Positions 16,101-25,922 are shown, numbered from the stretch's first letter. The stretch: 54,821 nucleotides of DNA from Pseudomonas mucoides (GCF_015461845.1 NZ_JACOPW010000014.1:1-54821); one strand, 5' to 3'. The notes: generated from the sequence alone by a model not told the origin. Program-made: numbers and translations.

Positions 16101-17672
16101 TCAATGCAGCACAAACAAGCGCGCATTAGCCCCGCCCGCCTGCGTAATACCGGCGTTCTTCCAGCCCACGGGCAGCGGTGCGAACTCGTCCGGCACACCG
16201 ACGGTGCCGATCAGCCACACCCGACCGGTGCCCTTGGGCAAGTTGTCGAGGCGGTCCAGATAAATGTCCTGGGTGACCAGCGTGCCAAATCCATAGCCAT
16301 TGGGTCGGCCCGACCCGCCATTGGCCAACGGTGGGGTGTACAGCAACGGTTTAGCGTCGGTGCGATTGTAATAAACATAGGCGAGGTACCAGAGCATATC
16401 GCTGGTGACGATCTGGTCGCCCGCAACGAAGTGCTGGTTAACGTAGTCGACCATCACATTGATTTGATCGTGGGTATCGACCGTAGCGTTGTTTTTCAAG
16501 CCGACCAGTTCGACGCCGACAAACAACACCAGCACTGCCAGCGCCAGCATTCGAAAGCCTGAATACAGGCGATCAACAGCCAGCGCGACAATCATCGGCA
16601 ACCCCAGTGCATAGGCCGTCAGGTAACGCTCAATGAACACCGGCGAGATAAACGACACGGCGAACACCAACAGCATTGGCAACGCCGTGTAGATCACCAG
16701 CAGGATACTGCCGCGAATGACGCTACGATCCCGCGCCAATGCCACGCCGGCAATGGCCAGCAACGCCAGCGGCAGCGCGATAAAAATCAGCGTCGGCAAG
16801 TTTTCGCCATCGTCCTGGGTCAGCAACGACCAGATCATCGACGGCAACGAGCCGAACGTGACCGGCAACTCCCACCCCACATCACCATTGGCTTTGAGCA
16901 GGTCCATGTGCTGGATCAGATCAATCAGGTTGGGTACCCATGGCAGGTAGATCAGCACGATTGCCACGTTCGCCAACCACCAGCCGGGGCGTTGAATAGT
17001 GCGCACGCGATACGCTGGCAGCACACGAATCAGCCCCAGGTACAGCCAGTGGCACACCACGCACAGGGCGGTGAAATAATGGGTGTAGAACGCCGCACTC
17101 ATCAGCAGCACATACGCCACCAGATAGCGTGTACGCCGGGGATGCCTGATCCAGTAGACCAGCGCAATCGTCGCGCCGATCAGCCACAGGCCCAGCAGCG
17201 AGTACATCCGCACTTCCTGGCTATAACGCACCGCCGTCGGCAGCAGCGCCAGGAGAAAACCAGCCAATAACGCAGCGCGCCGGGTGGCGATCAAGTCCAT
17301 CAACCAGACGCCGAGCCACACCGTAATGATCCCGGGCAGAGCGCTGAGACAGCGAATCGAAAAAATGCCGTCGCCGAACACTTCGATCCAGCCATGCAGC
17401 AGCATGAAATACAGCGGCGGGTGCACGTCATGGGCAGCGTGCACCCATATTTCGGCCAATGAGTAGTGGCTCATCAGCAGGCTCGACCCTTCGTCGCCCC
17501 AAATGGCCGCCGCCGTCAGGTCGTAGAAACGTACCAAGGCTGCCAACGCCAGAATCGGCAACAGCCGGTGCTCCTGCGCCCACCGCAACCAACGCTGTAC
17601 CACCGCCCAGCCGCCAGGCACCGCGTGCGGATCCTGGGTACCGCCAAGCGAAGTTTCTCTGCGCGCTTCCAT
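16101..17672 (-). CDS. GT-C/ArnT-like membrane glycosyltransferase (family 39)
   Basis: A 523-residue integral membrane protein with about 12 hydrophobic helices. The first large periplasmic loop carries the acidic motif IWGDEGSSLL and the HDVHPPLYFMLL stretch typical of family-39 (PMT/ArnT-like) enzymes that transfer sugars from polyprenyl phosphates. The C-terminal 100 residues form a periplasmic domain. The start at 17672 is chosen because GGGGGAGG precedes it by a few bases; a longer frame ten codons upstream has no such site. Acceptor and donor cannot be read from the sequence. It is not part of a visible polysaccharide cluster. Confidence 0.85.
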   Translation of the reverse strand: MEARRETSLGGTQDPHAVPGGWAVVQRWLRWAQEHRLLPILALAALVRFYDLTAAAIWGDEGSSLLMSHYSLAEIWVHAAHDVHPPLYFMLLHGWIEVFGDGIFSIRCLSALPGIITVWLGVWLMDLIATRRAALLAGFLLALLPTAVRYSQEVRMYSLLGLWLIGATIALVYWIRHPRRTRYLVAYVLLMSAAFYTHYFTALCVVCHWLYLGLIRVLPAYRVRTIQRPGWWLANVAIVLIYLPWVPNLIDLIQHMDLLKANGDVGWELPVTFGSLPSMIWSLLTQDDGENLPTLIFIALPLALLAIAGVALARDRSVIRGSILLVIYTALPMLLVFAVSFISPVFIERYLTAYALGLPMIVALAVDRLYSGFRMLALAVLVLFVGVELVGLKNNATVDTHDQINVMVDYVNQHFVAGDQIVTSDMLWYLAYVYYNRTDAKPLLYTPPLANGGSGRPNGYGFGTLVTQDIYLDRLDNLPKGTGRVWLIGTVGVPDEFAPLPVGWKNAGITQAGGANARLFVLH

Positions 17673-17796
17673 TGCCTCCCCCTGCAACCGGCCCGACATC
17701 ACGAAGCCTATGGATCACTTTAAGGCGGCGCAGGTTCTTCGTCGATGCTGGCTTTGCGACCAGTGACGTAAGTCAGCTTGCAGATCCAGGTCTCAA

Positions 17797-19254
17797 TCAG
17801 TTACTCGCCAACGGATACACCGACTCCCATCCCCCACCCAACGCCTTGTACAACCCGACCATCGCCAGCGAAACCCCGGTCGAACTCTCCACAAACTGCT
17901 CCTGCGTCGCCAGCAATGCGCCTTGTACCGTCAGCACATTAACGAAGTCCACCACGCCTTCCGTGTATTGCTGCTGCGCAGTGCGCAGGGCGATCTGGTT
18001 TTGGCGGACGGCTTCGGCGAGGCTGTCGCGGCGCAGTTGGCTGGCGTTGTAGGCGGCCAGTTGATCGTCGATTTCATGCCAGGCGCGCAGCACGGTTTGC
18101 TGATAGGCGATGGCCGCTTCCTGTTGCTGGGCTTCGCGCAGGTTCAGCACACCGCGCAGGCGACCGCCGTCAAACAGCGGCAGGCTGAATTGCGGGCCGA
18201 TGCCGAATGAACGCGAGCCCCACGAACCAAAATCGCTGAGCTGCATGGCTTGCGAACCCAGGTTGCCCGACAAGGTGATCCGCGGGTAGAAGTCACCCTT
18301 GGCCACGCCGATGTTCGCGGTGGCAGCGTGCAGTTGCGCCTCAGCCTGGCGAATATCCGGACGGCGTTCAGCCAGCTGCGACGGCAAGCCGATCGCGACC
18401 TGGCGCGGGGTTTGCGGCACCGGCCCATCTGTGGATAACTCGGCGTGCAGCGCTTGCGGCGGTTCGCCCATCAACAGGCTCAACGCGTTGATCAGTTGCG
18501 ACTGCCGCTGCTCCAGCGCGGGCAGGCGCGATTCGATGGCGGCAACTTGGGCGGCAGCCTCGGCGACATCCAGGTCAGTGGCAACGCCGTCGGCCAGACG
18601 CAGTTGCGAAAGTTTCAAACTGTGGCGGGCGACATCGAGGTTTTGCTCGGTAACAGCCCGAGTGCTTTGCACGCCGCGCAGCTGAATGTAGTCCTGAGCG
18701 GTTTCCGCGAGCACCGACAGCAGCACGCCGCGACGATCGTTTTCCGCGACTTCCAGCGTGGCGTCGGCGGCTTCGGTTTCGCGGCGTACACGCCCCCAGA
18801 AATCCAGTTCCCAGGAGGCGGAGAAGCCGGTGTCCCACAGGTTGAATGCCGAATCACCGTTGTGCCCCGAGGGATCGTTCAAGCCTTCGCCGCTGTTGCG
18901 TTTGCGCCCATAGCTGCCCGTCGCGGCCGTGTTGGGGTAACGGTTGGCGGTGATCACCTGGCGCGCGGCACGGCTTTGCTGCAAGCGGCTGCTGGCGAGT
19001 TTCAGGTCGAGGTTGTCGGTCAGGGCGCGCTGGGTCAGGGCGGAGAGTTTTGGGTCGTTGAAGACTTCCCACCAGCGTTCGTTCATGTCGGCGGTGACCG
19101 CTTCACCGGCGGCGGGTTTGGCCGGTTTTGACCATTCGGTGATTTGTCGGGCTTGAGGTTTGTGGAAGTCGGGGCCGACGGTGCAGGCTGACAGGCTCAT
19201 GATCAGCAAGGCGCAAAAGGTCAGTTGAGGCCACCGCTCAACAAAAATCTTCAT
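17797..19254 (-). CDS. Outer-membrane efflux factor (NodT/OprM family lipoprotein)
   Basis: A 485-residue TolC-like lipoprotein with lipobox LSAC (Cys24) and two OEP repeats (about 65-255 and 270-465), again dominated by heptad-rich tunnel helices. It is the last gene of a three-gene efflux set and overlaps the HlyD adaptor by 4 bp (19251-19254). It is only distantly related to the other outer-membrane factor at 8274-9722, so the two systems are separate acquisitions or old paralogues, not a recent duplication. Confidence 0.9.
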   Translation of the reverse strand: MKIFVERWPQLTFCALLIMSLSACTVGPDFHKPQARQITEWSKPAKPAAGEAVTADMNERWWEVFNDPKLSALTQRALTDNLDLKLASSRLQQSRAARQVITANRYPNTAATGSYGRKRNSGEGLNDPSGHNGDSAFNLWDTGFSASWELDFWGRVRRETEAADATLEVAENDRRGVLLSVLAETAQDYIQLRGVQSTRAVTEQNLDVARHSLKLSQLRLADGVATDLDVAEAAAQVAAIESRLPALEQRQSQLINALSLLMGEPPQALHAELSTDGPVPQTPRQVAIGLPSQLAERRPDIRQAEAQLHAATANIGVAKGDFYPRITLSGNLGSQAMQLSDFGSWGSRSFGIGPQFSLPLFDGGRLRGVLNLREAQQQEAAIAYQQTVLRAWHEIDDQLAAYNASQLRRDSLAEAVRQNQIALRTAQQQYTEGVVDFVNVLTVQGALLATQEQFVESSTGVSLAMVGLYKALGGGWESVYPLASN

Positions 19255-20315
19255 CGCTGAGCCACCTCATGCGACACGGCACTCGCCGTATCAATACTCG
19301 CCTCCACCGACATCCCCACGCGCAGCCGCGAGGCCAATGCCTGCCCAGGTTCGAGGACGATTTTCACCGGGATCCGCTGCACAACCTTGGTGAAGTTACC
19401 CGTGGCGTTGTCCGGCTTGATCGAAGCAAACGTCACGCCCGTCGCCGGGGCGATGCTCTCGACGCGACCGTTCAGCGCCTCCCCGCCGAGGCTATCAACC
19501 CGCACCTGCACACCCTGCCCTGGCTGAACGTTAGTCAGTTGAGTCTCTTGAAAATTGGCCACCACGTAAGCCTGCGCCAGCGGCACTACCGCCAGAATCT
19601 TGCTACCCGGTGTCACATAAGCGCCGACTCGCACGGCGCGCTCGCCGACCATGCCGTCCTGCGGCGCGACAATGCGCGTGTAAGACAACTCATAGCTGGC
19701 GATTTCCAGCGCGGCTTGCGCCCGTTTCAGTCCGCCTTCCGCCGCATCGCGCTGGGCCGTCAGGATGTCCACTTGCTTGCGCTCCGCCGCCAGCACCGCC
19801 ATCGCGTTGGCCAACCGCGCATTGGCCTGATCGATGCGCGTGCGCGCTTGCTGAGCATTCTGCACCGTGCCGGCCCCAACACCGGCCAAGTGGTCGTAGC
19901 GGTTCAACTCATGCTCGGCGAACGCCATTTCAGCCTTGGCCGAGACTACCGAGGCTTGAGCCTGAGCGATCACTGAGGCCTGGCGCTCAAGGGTTGCGCG
20001 GGCATTTTGCAGTTGCGCCCTGGCCACCAGGGTTTCGGCGTCCGCCGCCTGAGCCGCAGCGCGCAGATCACGATCATCGATCAGTGCCAGCAACTGCCCG
20101 GTCTTGACCTGCTGGTTGTCTTCCACCAGCACCTCCTTGATAAACCCGGCCACGCGCGGGACCACCAGCGTGAAGTCCGCCGAGACAAACGCGTCATTGG
20201 TTTTTTGCTGCGTACGCGGACCGAAAAGGCCGGGCGTCAGCAGGCAAATCAGCACACTGACCGCCACTACTACGGCGACACCGACAGCTATCTTTTGCTT
20301 GGTTTGAGTCGTCAT
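19251..20315 (-). CDS. EmrA/HlyD-type periplasmic adaptor
   Basis: A 354-residue adaptor. Start at 20315 (MTTQTKQKIAVGVAV) is preceded by AGAAGG; upstream in-frame codons are antisense noise over the MFS gene. One membrane anchor (about 8-30) is followed by a lipoyl half (50-80), a long alpha hairpin (85-205, Ala/Gln-rich coiled coil), the second lipoyl half (RIVAPQDGMVGE near 215) and a beta-barrel domain. The long hairpin and the paired MFS pump are as in the EmrAB system. It bridges the MFS transporter to the outer-membrane factor. Confidence 0.92.
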   Translation of the reverse strand: MTTQTKQKIAVGVAVVVAVSVLICLLTPGLFGPRTQQKTNDAFVSADFTLVVPRVAGFIKEVLVEDNQQVKTGQLLALIDDRDLRAAAQAADAETLVARAQLQNARATLERQASVIAQAQASVVSAKAEMAFAEHELNRYDHLAGVGAGTVQNAQQARTRIDQANARLANAMAVLAAERKQVDILTAQRDAAEGGLKRAQAALEIASYELSYTRIVAPQDGMVGERAVRVGAYVTPGSKILAVVPLAQAYVVANFQETQLTNVQPGQGVQVRVDSLGGEALNGRVESIAPATGVTFASIKPDNATGNFTKVVQRIPVKIVLEPGQALASRLRVGMSVEASIDTASAVSHEVAQR

Positions 20316-20341
20316 AAAAACCTTCTGTTTCAGTAAAGCGT

Positions 20342-21877
20342 TCAAGTCGGCGCGCGCGGTGGATACATCCGCGTCGGCAGCCAGAAAATCAGCAGGATCA
20401 ACGCCAACGCGACGCCCGCCATGCACAGGTAAAGATCGGAAGAAGTCAGCACCACGGCTTGCTCGTGCAGGCGATGGGCGAGGCCCGCGCTGTCGCGTTC
20501 GGCCAGGGGCGAGTTGCCGAGGTTGTCCACCAGCATCGTCGAATGAAAATGCAGCCTGGTGGTGGTCGATGCCTCGATGACGCCGGTCGCAATTACCGCT
20601 GACAGACCTTTCACCGTGTTGAACCAGGCCGAGGCGAACGGCCCTTCCATCGGCAAGATGCTGCCGGTCGACAGCATCAACAGCGGCAGGACGGCCATGG
20701 GCTGACCGAATATTTGCAGCAGTTGCAGCGCGTAGAAATCGTCGCGAATCCATGCTGACGTCAGCTGCGAACCACCGACGCACGACAGCGCCAACAGGCT
20801 CAAACCCGCGCCCAACACCCAGCGACAATCGACCCATCGCAGGTTGCACAACGCCGCCACCAACGGCAGCGCAATCAACTGCGGCAACGCCGCCAACAGC
20901 GTGATCGGCGCCGTCTGCACGGGCCGGTAACCCTGCACCTGAGCGAGGTAAGAGGACGGAATGATGATCACCGCCAGCAGTATCACCAGCACCCCGGCCA
21001 AGGTGAGCAAAGCAAACGAGAGGTTGCGGATGCCAAGCATCTGCATCTTGAAAAACGGTATCGGCTGCGACCATTCATTGATCAGAAACAGCACCAGCAA
21101 CAGCAGCCCACCACCGAGCAATCCACAGATCAGGCTCGACTCGAACCAGTCCAGCCGATTGCCCTGCAAGATGCCGATCACCAGCATGCAGATCGCCGGA
21201 AAACCCAGCAGCAGTCCGCGCCAGTTGAAGTGCTTGAAGCGCTCCAGACGTAGCGGGTCCTGGGGCAAACCATAGGCCACCGCGCCCAGCGCCAGCAGAC
21301 ACGGCACGATGATCTGCCAAAACGTCCACTGCCAACCGACATACTCGGTCCACAACCCGGCCAGTGGCGTACCGAGACCGGGGCCGAACGTGGCGGTCAG
21401 CGCATAACCGGCCAGGCCATAGAGCTTCACATTGGCCGGCAGGAACCGCAGTGCGACGGTCATCAGCATCGGTGGCAATGCACCGCCGGCCAGGCCCTGC
21501 AACGTGCGCATGACCAGCAGGCTTTCGTAGTTCGGGGCGAACGGACACAACAGGCCCAACACCGTGAAGACGCTGATGGCGCACAGGGTGAATCGCCGCA
21601 GGGAGAACGTCACCGCACACCACGGCGCAAACGCCATGGCCGCCACCGAGGTCGCGGTGTAACTGGCGACCAGCCAGGTGCCTTCGTCGTAACCGATGGC
21701 CAATGCACCGCGAATATCCGCCAACGCTACTTTGGTCACCATCTCGTTCAAGCCCGACACCAGCACTGCCAGCAACACCCCCACCAGACCGATGATGATC
21801 CGCGGGCCGAAGACCGGTGGCACGACGGCGGCGGGCGGGGTCACGGCGAGGGGTGCCGTGACGGTGAGGGAAGTCAT
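20342..21877 (-). CDS. DHA2/EmrB-type MFS drug efflux transporter
   Basis: A 511-residue major-facilitator protein with about 14 membrane helices, the number typical of the DHA2 family. The motif-C-like glycine/proline region (GLGTPLAGLWTEYVGWQWTFW near 155-180) is clear. After the N-terminal Pro/Ala-rich tail the first helix begins near residue 28. It is first in the MFS-HlyD-outer-membrane-factor set, 26 bp before the adaptor start. EmrB-type pumps use the proton gradient to expel hydrophobic weak acids or antibiotics. The LysR gene upstream on the same strand is a candidate regulator, though a hairpin terminator separates them. Confidence 0.92.
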   Translation of the reverse strand: MTSLTVTAPLAVTPPAAVVPPVFGPRIIIGLVGVLLAVLVSGLNEMVTKVALADIRGALAIGYDEGTWLVASYTATSVAAMAFAPWCAVTFSLRRFTLCAISVFTVLGLLCPFAPNYESLLVMRTLQGLAGGALPPMLMTVALRFLPANVKLYGLAGYALTATFGPGLGTPLAGLWTEYVGWQWTFWQIIVPCLLALGAVAYGLPQDPLRLERFKHFNWRGLLLGFPAICMLVIGILQGNRLDWFESSLICGLLGGGLLLLVLFLINEWSQPIPFFKMQMLGIRNLSFALLTLAGVLVILLAVIIIPSSYLAQVQGYRPVQTAPITLLAALPQLIALPLVAALCNLRWVDCRWVLGAGLSLLALSCVGGSQLTSAWIRDDFYALQLLQIFGQPMAVLPLLMLSTGSILPMEGPFASAWFNTVKGLSAVIATGVIEASTTTRLHFHSTMLVDNLGNSPLAERDSAGLAHRLHEQAVVLTSSDLYLCMAGVALALILLIFWLPTRMYPPRAPT

Positions 21878-21981
21878 TACGGCTTGCTCCGGGGGTTGAA
21901 TACCGGGGCATTTTAAAAAGCGTGTGGCCTGACGAAAACTGACTTATCGACAGGTTATAAGTGCGCTAGACGCAACAATAC

Positions 21982-22006
21982 AAAACCCCCTGTAGGAGTG
22001 GGGGTT
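21982..22006 (-). terminator. Terminator after the LysR gene
   Basis: On the minus strand, arms AACCCCC/GGGGGTT (22000-22006 with 21984-21990), loop of nine bases, followed by TTTTG. It starts only three bases past the lysR stop. The loop matches a piece of REP sequence (TGTAGGAGT), so the terminator may have been built from half a REP. Confidence 0.65.
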
Positions 22007-22009
22007 GCT

Positions 22010-22930
22010 TCAGATGGGTTGTGCGGCCTGCCATGTTTCGTCGCAGCAGGTTTTGAGGGTTTCACGCAGCCAACGGTGAGCTGGATCATTGTCAAACCGT
22101 GGGTGCCAGGCCTGGGTCAGCATCAGGGTGGGCAGCGGAATCGGCAGGGTGAACGAGCGCAGTTTCAAACCCAGGCGTCGCACGCTCAGCAACGCCTCTT
22201 GGGGCACCGGCAGAATCAGATTGGAATCCGGCAACGCGAACATTGCCGCATGAAAGCTCGGCGCGATCACCGCCACCCGCCGCTCCAGCCCCAATGCGTT
22301 GAGAGCCGTGTCGATCGGCCCGCGGGCAATTCCACGGCGCGACATGCTGATATGCGAAAAACCGGCATAGCGCTCGGCGGTAATCTCTTCGTCGAACAGG
22401 GGATGGTCCTCACGCACCAGACCGACGAAGTGTGTCGAGAACAAGTTCTGCACTTTCACTTCCGGCATGACCGGACGATTGTTGCTGACACTCAAATCGA
22501 TCCGCCCTTCACGCAGCGCTTCATCATCGCCATCGCCTTCCGGCACAAAGCGCAACTCACAGTGCGGCGCCTGGCGCTCCAGGGTGTCGAACAGTTTGCC
22601 GCCATAGACACCGACGAAAAAATCATTGGCGCGGATACTGAACCGGCGGCGCAACGAACCGAGGTCCACCTCATCGGCGGAACGAAACAGCAAGGCGGCC
22701 TGCTCGACCACGTCACGCACCTGCTCGCGCAGTTCCAGCGCCTTGGGCGTTGGCACCAGACCGCGCCCGGCGCGCACCAGGATCGGGTCGCCGATGGCTT
22801 CGCGTATGCGCGTCAGCGTTCGGCTCATCGCCGCCGGGCTGAGGTTCATCCGCCGCGCAGCGCCAACCACGCTGCCCTCATCGAGCAAGGCGTCGAGGGC
22901 GACCAACAGGTTCATGTCCGGGAGTTGCAT
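22010..22930 (-). CDS. LysR-family transcriptional regulator
   Basis: A 306-residue LysR regulator: winged helix-turn-helix at about 1-62 (LDALLDEGSVVGAARRMNLS, AAMSRTLTRIRE), linker helix, and a periplasmic-binding-protein-like effector domain (90-300). The NodD/LinR-like N-terminus (MNLLVALDALL) places it in the group that often regulates adjacent catabolic or efflux genes. The start at 22930 (ATG) is preferred over an in-frame GTG three codons earlier. It lies upstream of the MFS efflux genes and downstream of the sulfonate-type operon, all on the minus strand; which it controls cannot be decided here. Confidence 0.88.
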   Translation of the reverse strand: MQLPDMNLLVALDALLDEGSVVGAARRMNLSPAAMSRTLTRIREAIGDPILVRAGRGLVPTPKALELREQVRDVVEQAALLFRSADEVDLGSLRRRFSIRANDFFVGVYGGKLFDTLERQAPHCELRFVPEGDGDDEALREGRIDLSVSNNRPVMPEVKVQNLFSTHFVGLVREDHPLFDEEITAERYAGFSHISMSRRGIARGPIDTALNALGLERRVAVIAPSFHAAMFALPDSNLILPVPQEALLSVRRLGLKLRSFTLPIPLPTLMLTQAWHPRFDNDPAHRWLRETLKTCCDETWQAAQPI

Positions 22931-23014
22931 GCTGAGCACTCGTGGCTGATCTGGATTGATTCAGACGCAATGCTAGCAAACATCTCTCACATGATGTGTT
23001 GGCTGGATTGGCCC

Positions 23015-23103
23015 CATCGCGAGCAAGCTCGTACGATGGATTACATTGACCGACCATTTTGTGAACCACACAAAACCCTGTGGGAGCGAGCTTGCTCGCG
23101 ATG
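23015..23103. repeat. REPIN with one eroded arm
   Basis: CATCGCGAGCAAGCTCG (23015-23031) is perfectly inverted at 23087-23103. The right copy continues with the usual GGGAGC extension, but the left copy diverges after the core. It lies between lysR and the permease gene. Confidence 0.85.
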
Positions 23104-23126
23104 GCTCAGACCAAACACCACAACTC

Positions 23127-23993
23127 TTACCGCTGCATCCCCCAGCGCTTAACGGTCACCCGCTCCAACGAATCAAACACCAGGTTCTCCACCAGCAACC
23201 CAATCAAAATCACCACCGCCAACCCGGCAAACACCTTGTCGGTGTACAGCTCATTACGGTTCTGAAAAATGTACCAGCCCAACCCACCCTTGCCGCTGGT
23301 CGCGCCAAACACCAACTCCGCTGCAATCAACGTACGCCAGGCAAAGGCCCAGCCAATCTTCAACCCGGCAAGTATCGACGGCAGTGCTGCCGGGATCAGG
23401 ATAAACAGCACAAACCGCATACCCTTTAACCCGTAATTACGACCCGCCATGCGCAACGTTTCCGAGACCCCGAGAAAACCGGCATAGGTGTTCAAGGCCA
23501 ACGCCCACAGCACCGAATGCACCAGCACAAAAATCAAACTGTTCTGCCCCAGGCCGAACCACAACAGCGCCAACGGCAACAAGGCAATCGCCGGCAACGG
23601 GTTGAACATCGAGGTCAATGTGCTCAGCAGGTCCCGACCGAACTGGGTCGACACCGCCAACGTGGTCAAGGCAAACGCCAGGACGATGCCGATCAGGTAG
23701 CCCTTGAGCAACACCACCAGCGAAATCCAGACCTTGCCCAGCAACTCACCACTGAGCAAACCGTCATACAGCGCGCTGGCGGTTTGCAGAAAACTCGGCA
23801 GCAGCAGGTCATTGTTCTGAACGCGGGCGACCACTTCCCACAGTACCGCCAGCAATATCAGGATCAGGCTTTTACGAATCCAGCCCTGTTGCCAGAGGCG
23901 CTGACCGAGGGGTAATTCACGCTCCAGCGGTACGCTGGTCAGCGGCTGCAAAACCGTTTCGAACGCTTCACGCGCAGATGATAAATGGCTCAT
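23127..23993 (-). CDS. Sulfonate/taurine-type ABC transporter permease (SsuC/TauC family)
   Basis: A 288-residue inner-membrane permease with six predicted helices and the binding-protein-dependent EAA-like loop LRMAGRNYGLKGMRFVLFI, ending in IPAALPSILAG. The family is that of NitT/TauT importers. Start at 23993 has GAGGAG twelve bases upstream. It is the last gene of the dioxygenase-binding protein-ATPase-permease operon, 20 bp after the ATPase gene. Confidence 0.9.
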   Translation of the reverse strand: MSHLSSAREAFETVLQPLTSVPLERELPLGQRLWQQGWIRKSLILILLAVLWEVVARVQNNDLLLPSFLQTASALYDGLLSGELLGKVWISLVVLLKGYLIGIVLAFALTTLAVSTQFGRDLLSTLTSMFNPLPAIALLPLALLWFGLGQNSLIFVLVHSVLWALALNTYAGFLGVSETLRMAGRNYGLKGMRFVLFILIPAALPSILAGLKIGWAFAWRTLIAAELVFGATSGKGGLGWYIFQNRNELYTDKVFAGLAVVILIGLLVENLVFDSLERVTVKRWGMQR

Positions 23994-24013
23994 CGGGCAC
24001 TCCTCTCAATGGC

Positions 24014-24874
24014 TCAATAAGCGATGCGAATGTCGGAGAAATCCAGCTCACGCTCGGTTTCCGGCGACTGACCTTCATCGAACAACAACCGGTGAATCCG
24101 TCGCGCCGACTCCTGAAACGCCACGCCGCCAAGGCTGTGCAGATCGTATTGGTGGCTGTGGACTTCCGCCCGCACCCGACCCGGATGCGGCGACAGCAAC
24201 AGAATGCGATTGCCCACCACCAACGCCTCTTCGATGGAGTGGGTGACGAACAGCAGCGTGAAACGCACCTCTTCCCACAGCAGCAGCAATTCTTCCTGCA
24301 TCTTGCGGCGGGTCAGCGCATCGAGCGCGGCGAAGGGTTCGTCCATCAGGAGGATTTTCGGTTGCATCGCCAAGGCGCGAGCGATGGCGACTCGCGCTTT
24401 CATGCCACCGGACAAGGTATGCGGATAAGCATCGGCAAACGCCGCCAGCCCGACTTTTTCGAGGTAGTGCAGCGCCCGCTCTTCAGCTTCTTTACGCTTC
24501 AGGGTTTTCGATGCCAGCAGCGGAAACATGACGTTCTGTTTCACGGTTTTCCACGGCGGCAGTTGATCGAACTCCTGGAACACCACGATGCGGTCCGGCC
24601 CCGGCGCATGTATGGTTTGCCCTTGAAGACGGATCTCGCCCTCACACGGCTGAATGAACCCGGCTACTGCCTTGAGTAAAGTTGATTTGCCGCAACCGGA
24701 CGGGCCGAGCAGCACAAAGCGGTCCGCCGGATCAATTTCAAAACTGACTTGATGGGTCGCTCGAACCACACGCTGCGGCGTGCGGTATTCGAGGCTGACG
24801 TTGTCGACCGACAGCAGCGCCTGGGCTGCAACGTTCGGTTTGCTGACCGTGTGGCCTTGCAAAGGGGCGTTCAT
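24014..24874 (-). CDS. Sulfonate/taurine-type ABC transporter ATPase (SsuB/TauB family)
   Basis: A 286-residue nucleotide-binding subunit: Walker A GPSGCGKST (57-65), Q-loop VFQEFDQLPPW, signature LSGGMKARVAIARAL, Walker B ILLMDEPFAALD and a His switch (FVTHSIEEALV). The Q-loop form with a following PW is typical of the NitT/TauT subfamily. The start at 24874 is taken because a longer frame overlaps the binding-protein gene; only five bases separate it from that stop. Confidence 0.92.
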   Translation of the reverse strand: MNAPLQGHTVSKPNVAAQALLSVDNVSLEYRTPQRVVRATHQVSFEIDPADRFVLLGPSGCGKSTLLKAVAGFIQPCEGEIRLQGQTIHAPGPDRIVVFQEFDQLPPWKTVKQNVMFPLLASKTLKRKEAEERALHYLEKVGLAAFADAYPHTLSGGMKARVAIARALAMQPKILLMDEPFAALDALTRRKMQEELLLLWEEVRFTLLFVTHSIEEALVVGNRILLLSPHPGRVRAEVHSHQYDLHSLGGVAFQESARRIHRLLFDEGQSPETERELDFSDIRIAY

Positions 24875-24879
24875 TTCGA

Positions 24880-25905
24880 TCAGCTCCCTTGCAGTGGCTT
24901 GGCGTCCTGGAAGAAATAGTCCTTCCACGAACCCGGTTTGTTTTTGATCGCCCCCACGCGGTAGAGGAACTCGGCCAGTGGATACGTATTCTTCGGCGTG
25001 ACGCTGAATTCGAACTGCGGGTTGTCGATGATTTTCAGCAACGCAGCGCGGTCGATTTTCGCCTTGGTGACGCGGATGTAAGTGTCGGCCGCAGCGCTTT
25101 TGTCGTTCTGCGCGAATTCGGCCGCTTCGGTCAGCGCCGCGATGAAGGCCTTATAGGTTTTAGGGTTCTCGTCTCGGAATTTCTCGGTGGCGAACAGCAC
25201 CGTCGGCGAGTTCGGGCCGAGCACGTCATAGGAGTTCAACACCACGTGGACGTTGGGGTTGGCCAACTCCTGATCCTGGAATGGCGGGTTGGAGAAGTGC
25301 CCGGACAACTCGGTGCCCCCGGCCACCAACGCAGCCGTAGCGTCCGGGTGCGGCACTGCAATGGTGTACTTGTCGAGGCGATTGAATTCCTTGTCACCCC
25401 ACTGCTTGGCGGCCGCGTATTGCAGGAAACGTGACTGCACCGACACGCCCACCGCCGGCACCGCAATCCGGTCCTTGTCGGTGAAATCGGCGATGGTCTT
25501 GACCTTGGGATTGTTGCTCACCAGGTAGTAAGGGAAGTTGCCAAGCGAGGCCACGGCTTTGACGTTCTGCTTGCCGTGGGTGCGATCCCAAATGGTCAGC
25601 AACGGACCGACGCCCGCGCCTGCAATATCAATCGAGCCCGAGAGCAGCGCATCGTTGACCGCCGCGCCTCCCGACAGCTGAGTCCAGTCGACCTTGATGT
25701 CGATGCCTTCCTGCTTGCCGTACTTCTCGATCAGGTTCTGATCGCGCACCACATTGAGCAACAGGTAAACAATGCCGAACTGCTCGGCGATGCGGATTTC
25801 ACCTTCGGCGTGGGCCGCGGTCGGCGCCACCAGGCTGCCGGCGATCAGGCTGAAACCCAGGCCGATAGCGGCCGCCAGCGGTGCAAAGGGAAGACGTTTG
25901 GACAT
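24880..25905 (-). CDS. Periplasmic sulfonate/taurine-type substrate-binding protein
   Basis: A 341-residue binding protein with a Sec signal peptide (1-31, ending AAHAEG). The mature part carries the NMT1/SsuA-like pattern: IRIAEQFGIVYLLLNVV, a DWTQLSGGAAVNDALLSGSIDIAGAG segment forming the ligand cleft, and GVSVQSRFLQYA. Start at 25905 has GGAGAA seven bases upstream. It supplies substrate to the ATPase and permease encoded downstream. Ligand is uncertain: the neighbouring dioxygenase suggests an organosulfur compound. Confidence 0.9.
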   Translation of the reverse strand: MSKRLPFAPLAAAIGLGFSLIAGSLVAPTAAHAEGEIRIAEQFGIVYLLLNVVRDQNLIEKYGKQEGIDIKVDWTQLSGGAAVNDALLSGSIDIAGAGVGPLLTIWDRTHGKQNVKAVASLGNFPYYLVSNNPKVKTIADFTDKDRIAVPAVGVSVQSRFLQYAAAKQWGDKEFNRLDKYTIAVPHPDATAALVAGGTELSGHFSNPPFQDQELANPNVHVVLNSYDVLGPNSPTVLFATEKFRDENPKTYKAFIAALTEAAEFAQNDKSAAADTYIRVTKAKIDRAALLKIIDNPQFEFSVTPKNTYPLAEFLYRVGAIKNKPGSWKDYFFQDAKPLQGS

Positions 25906-25922
25906 GTGAGTTCTCCGATAAA

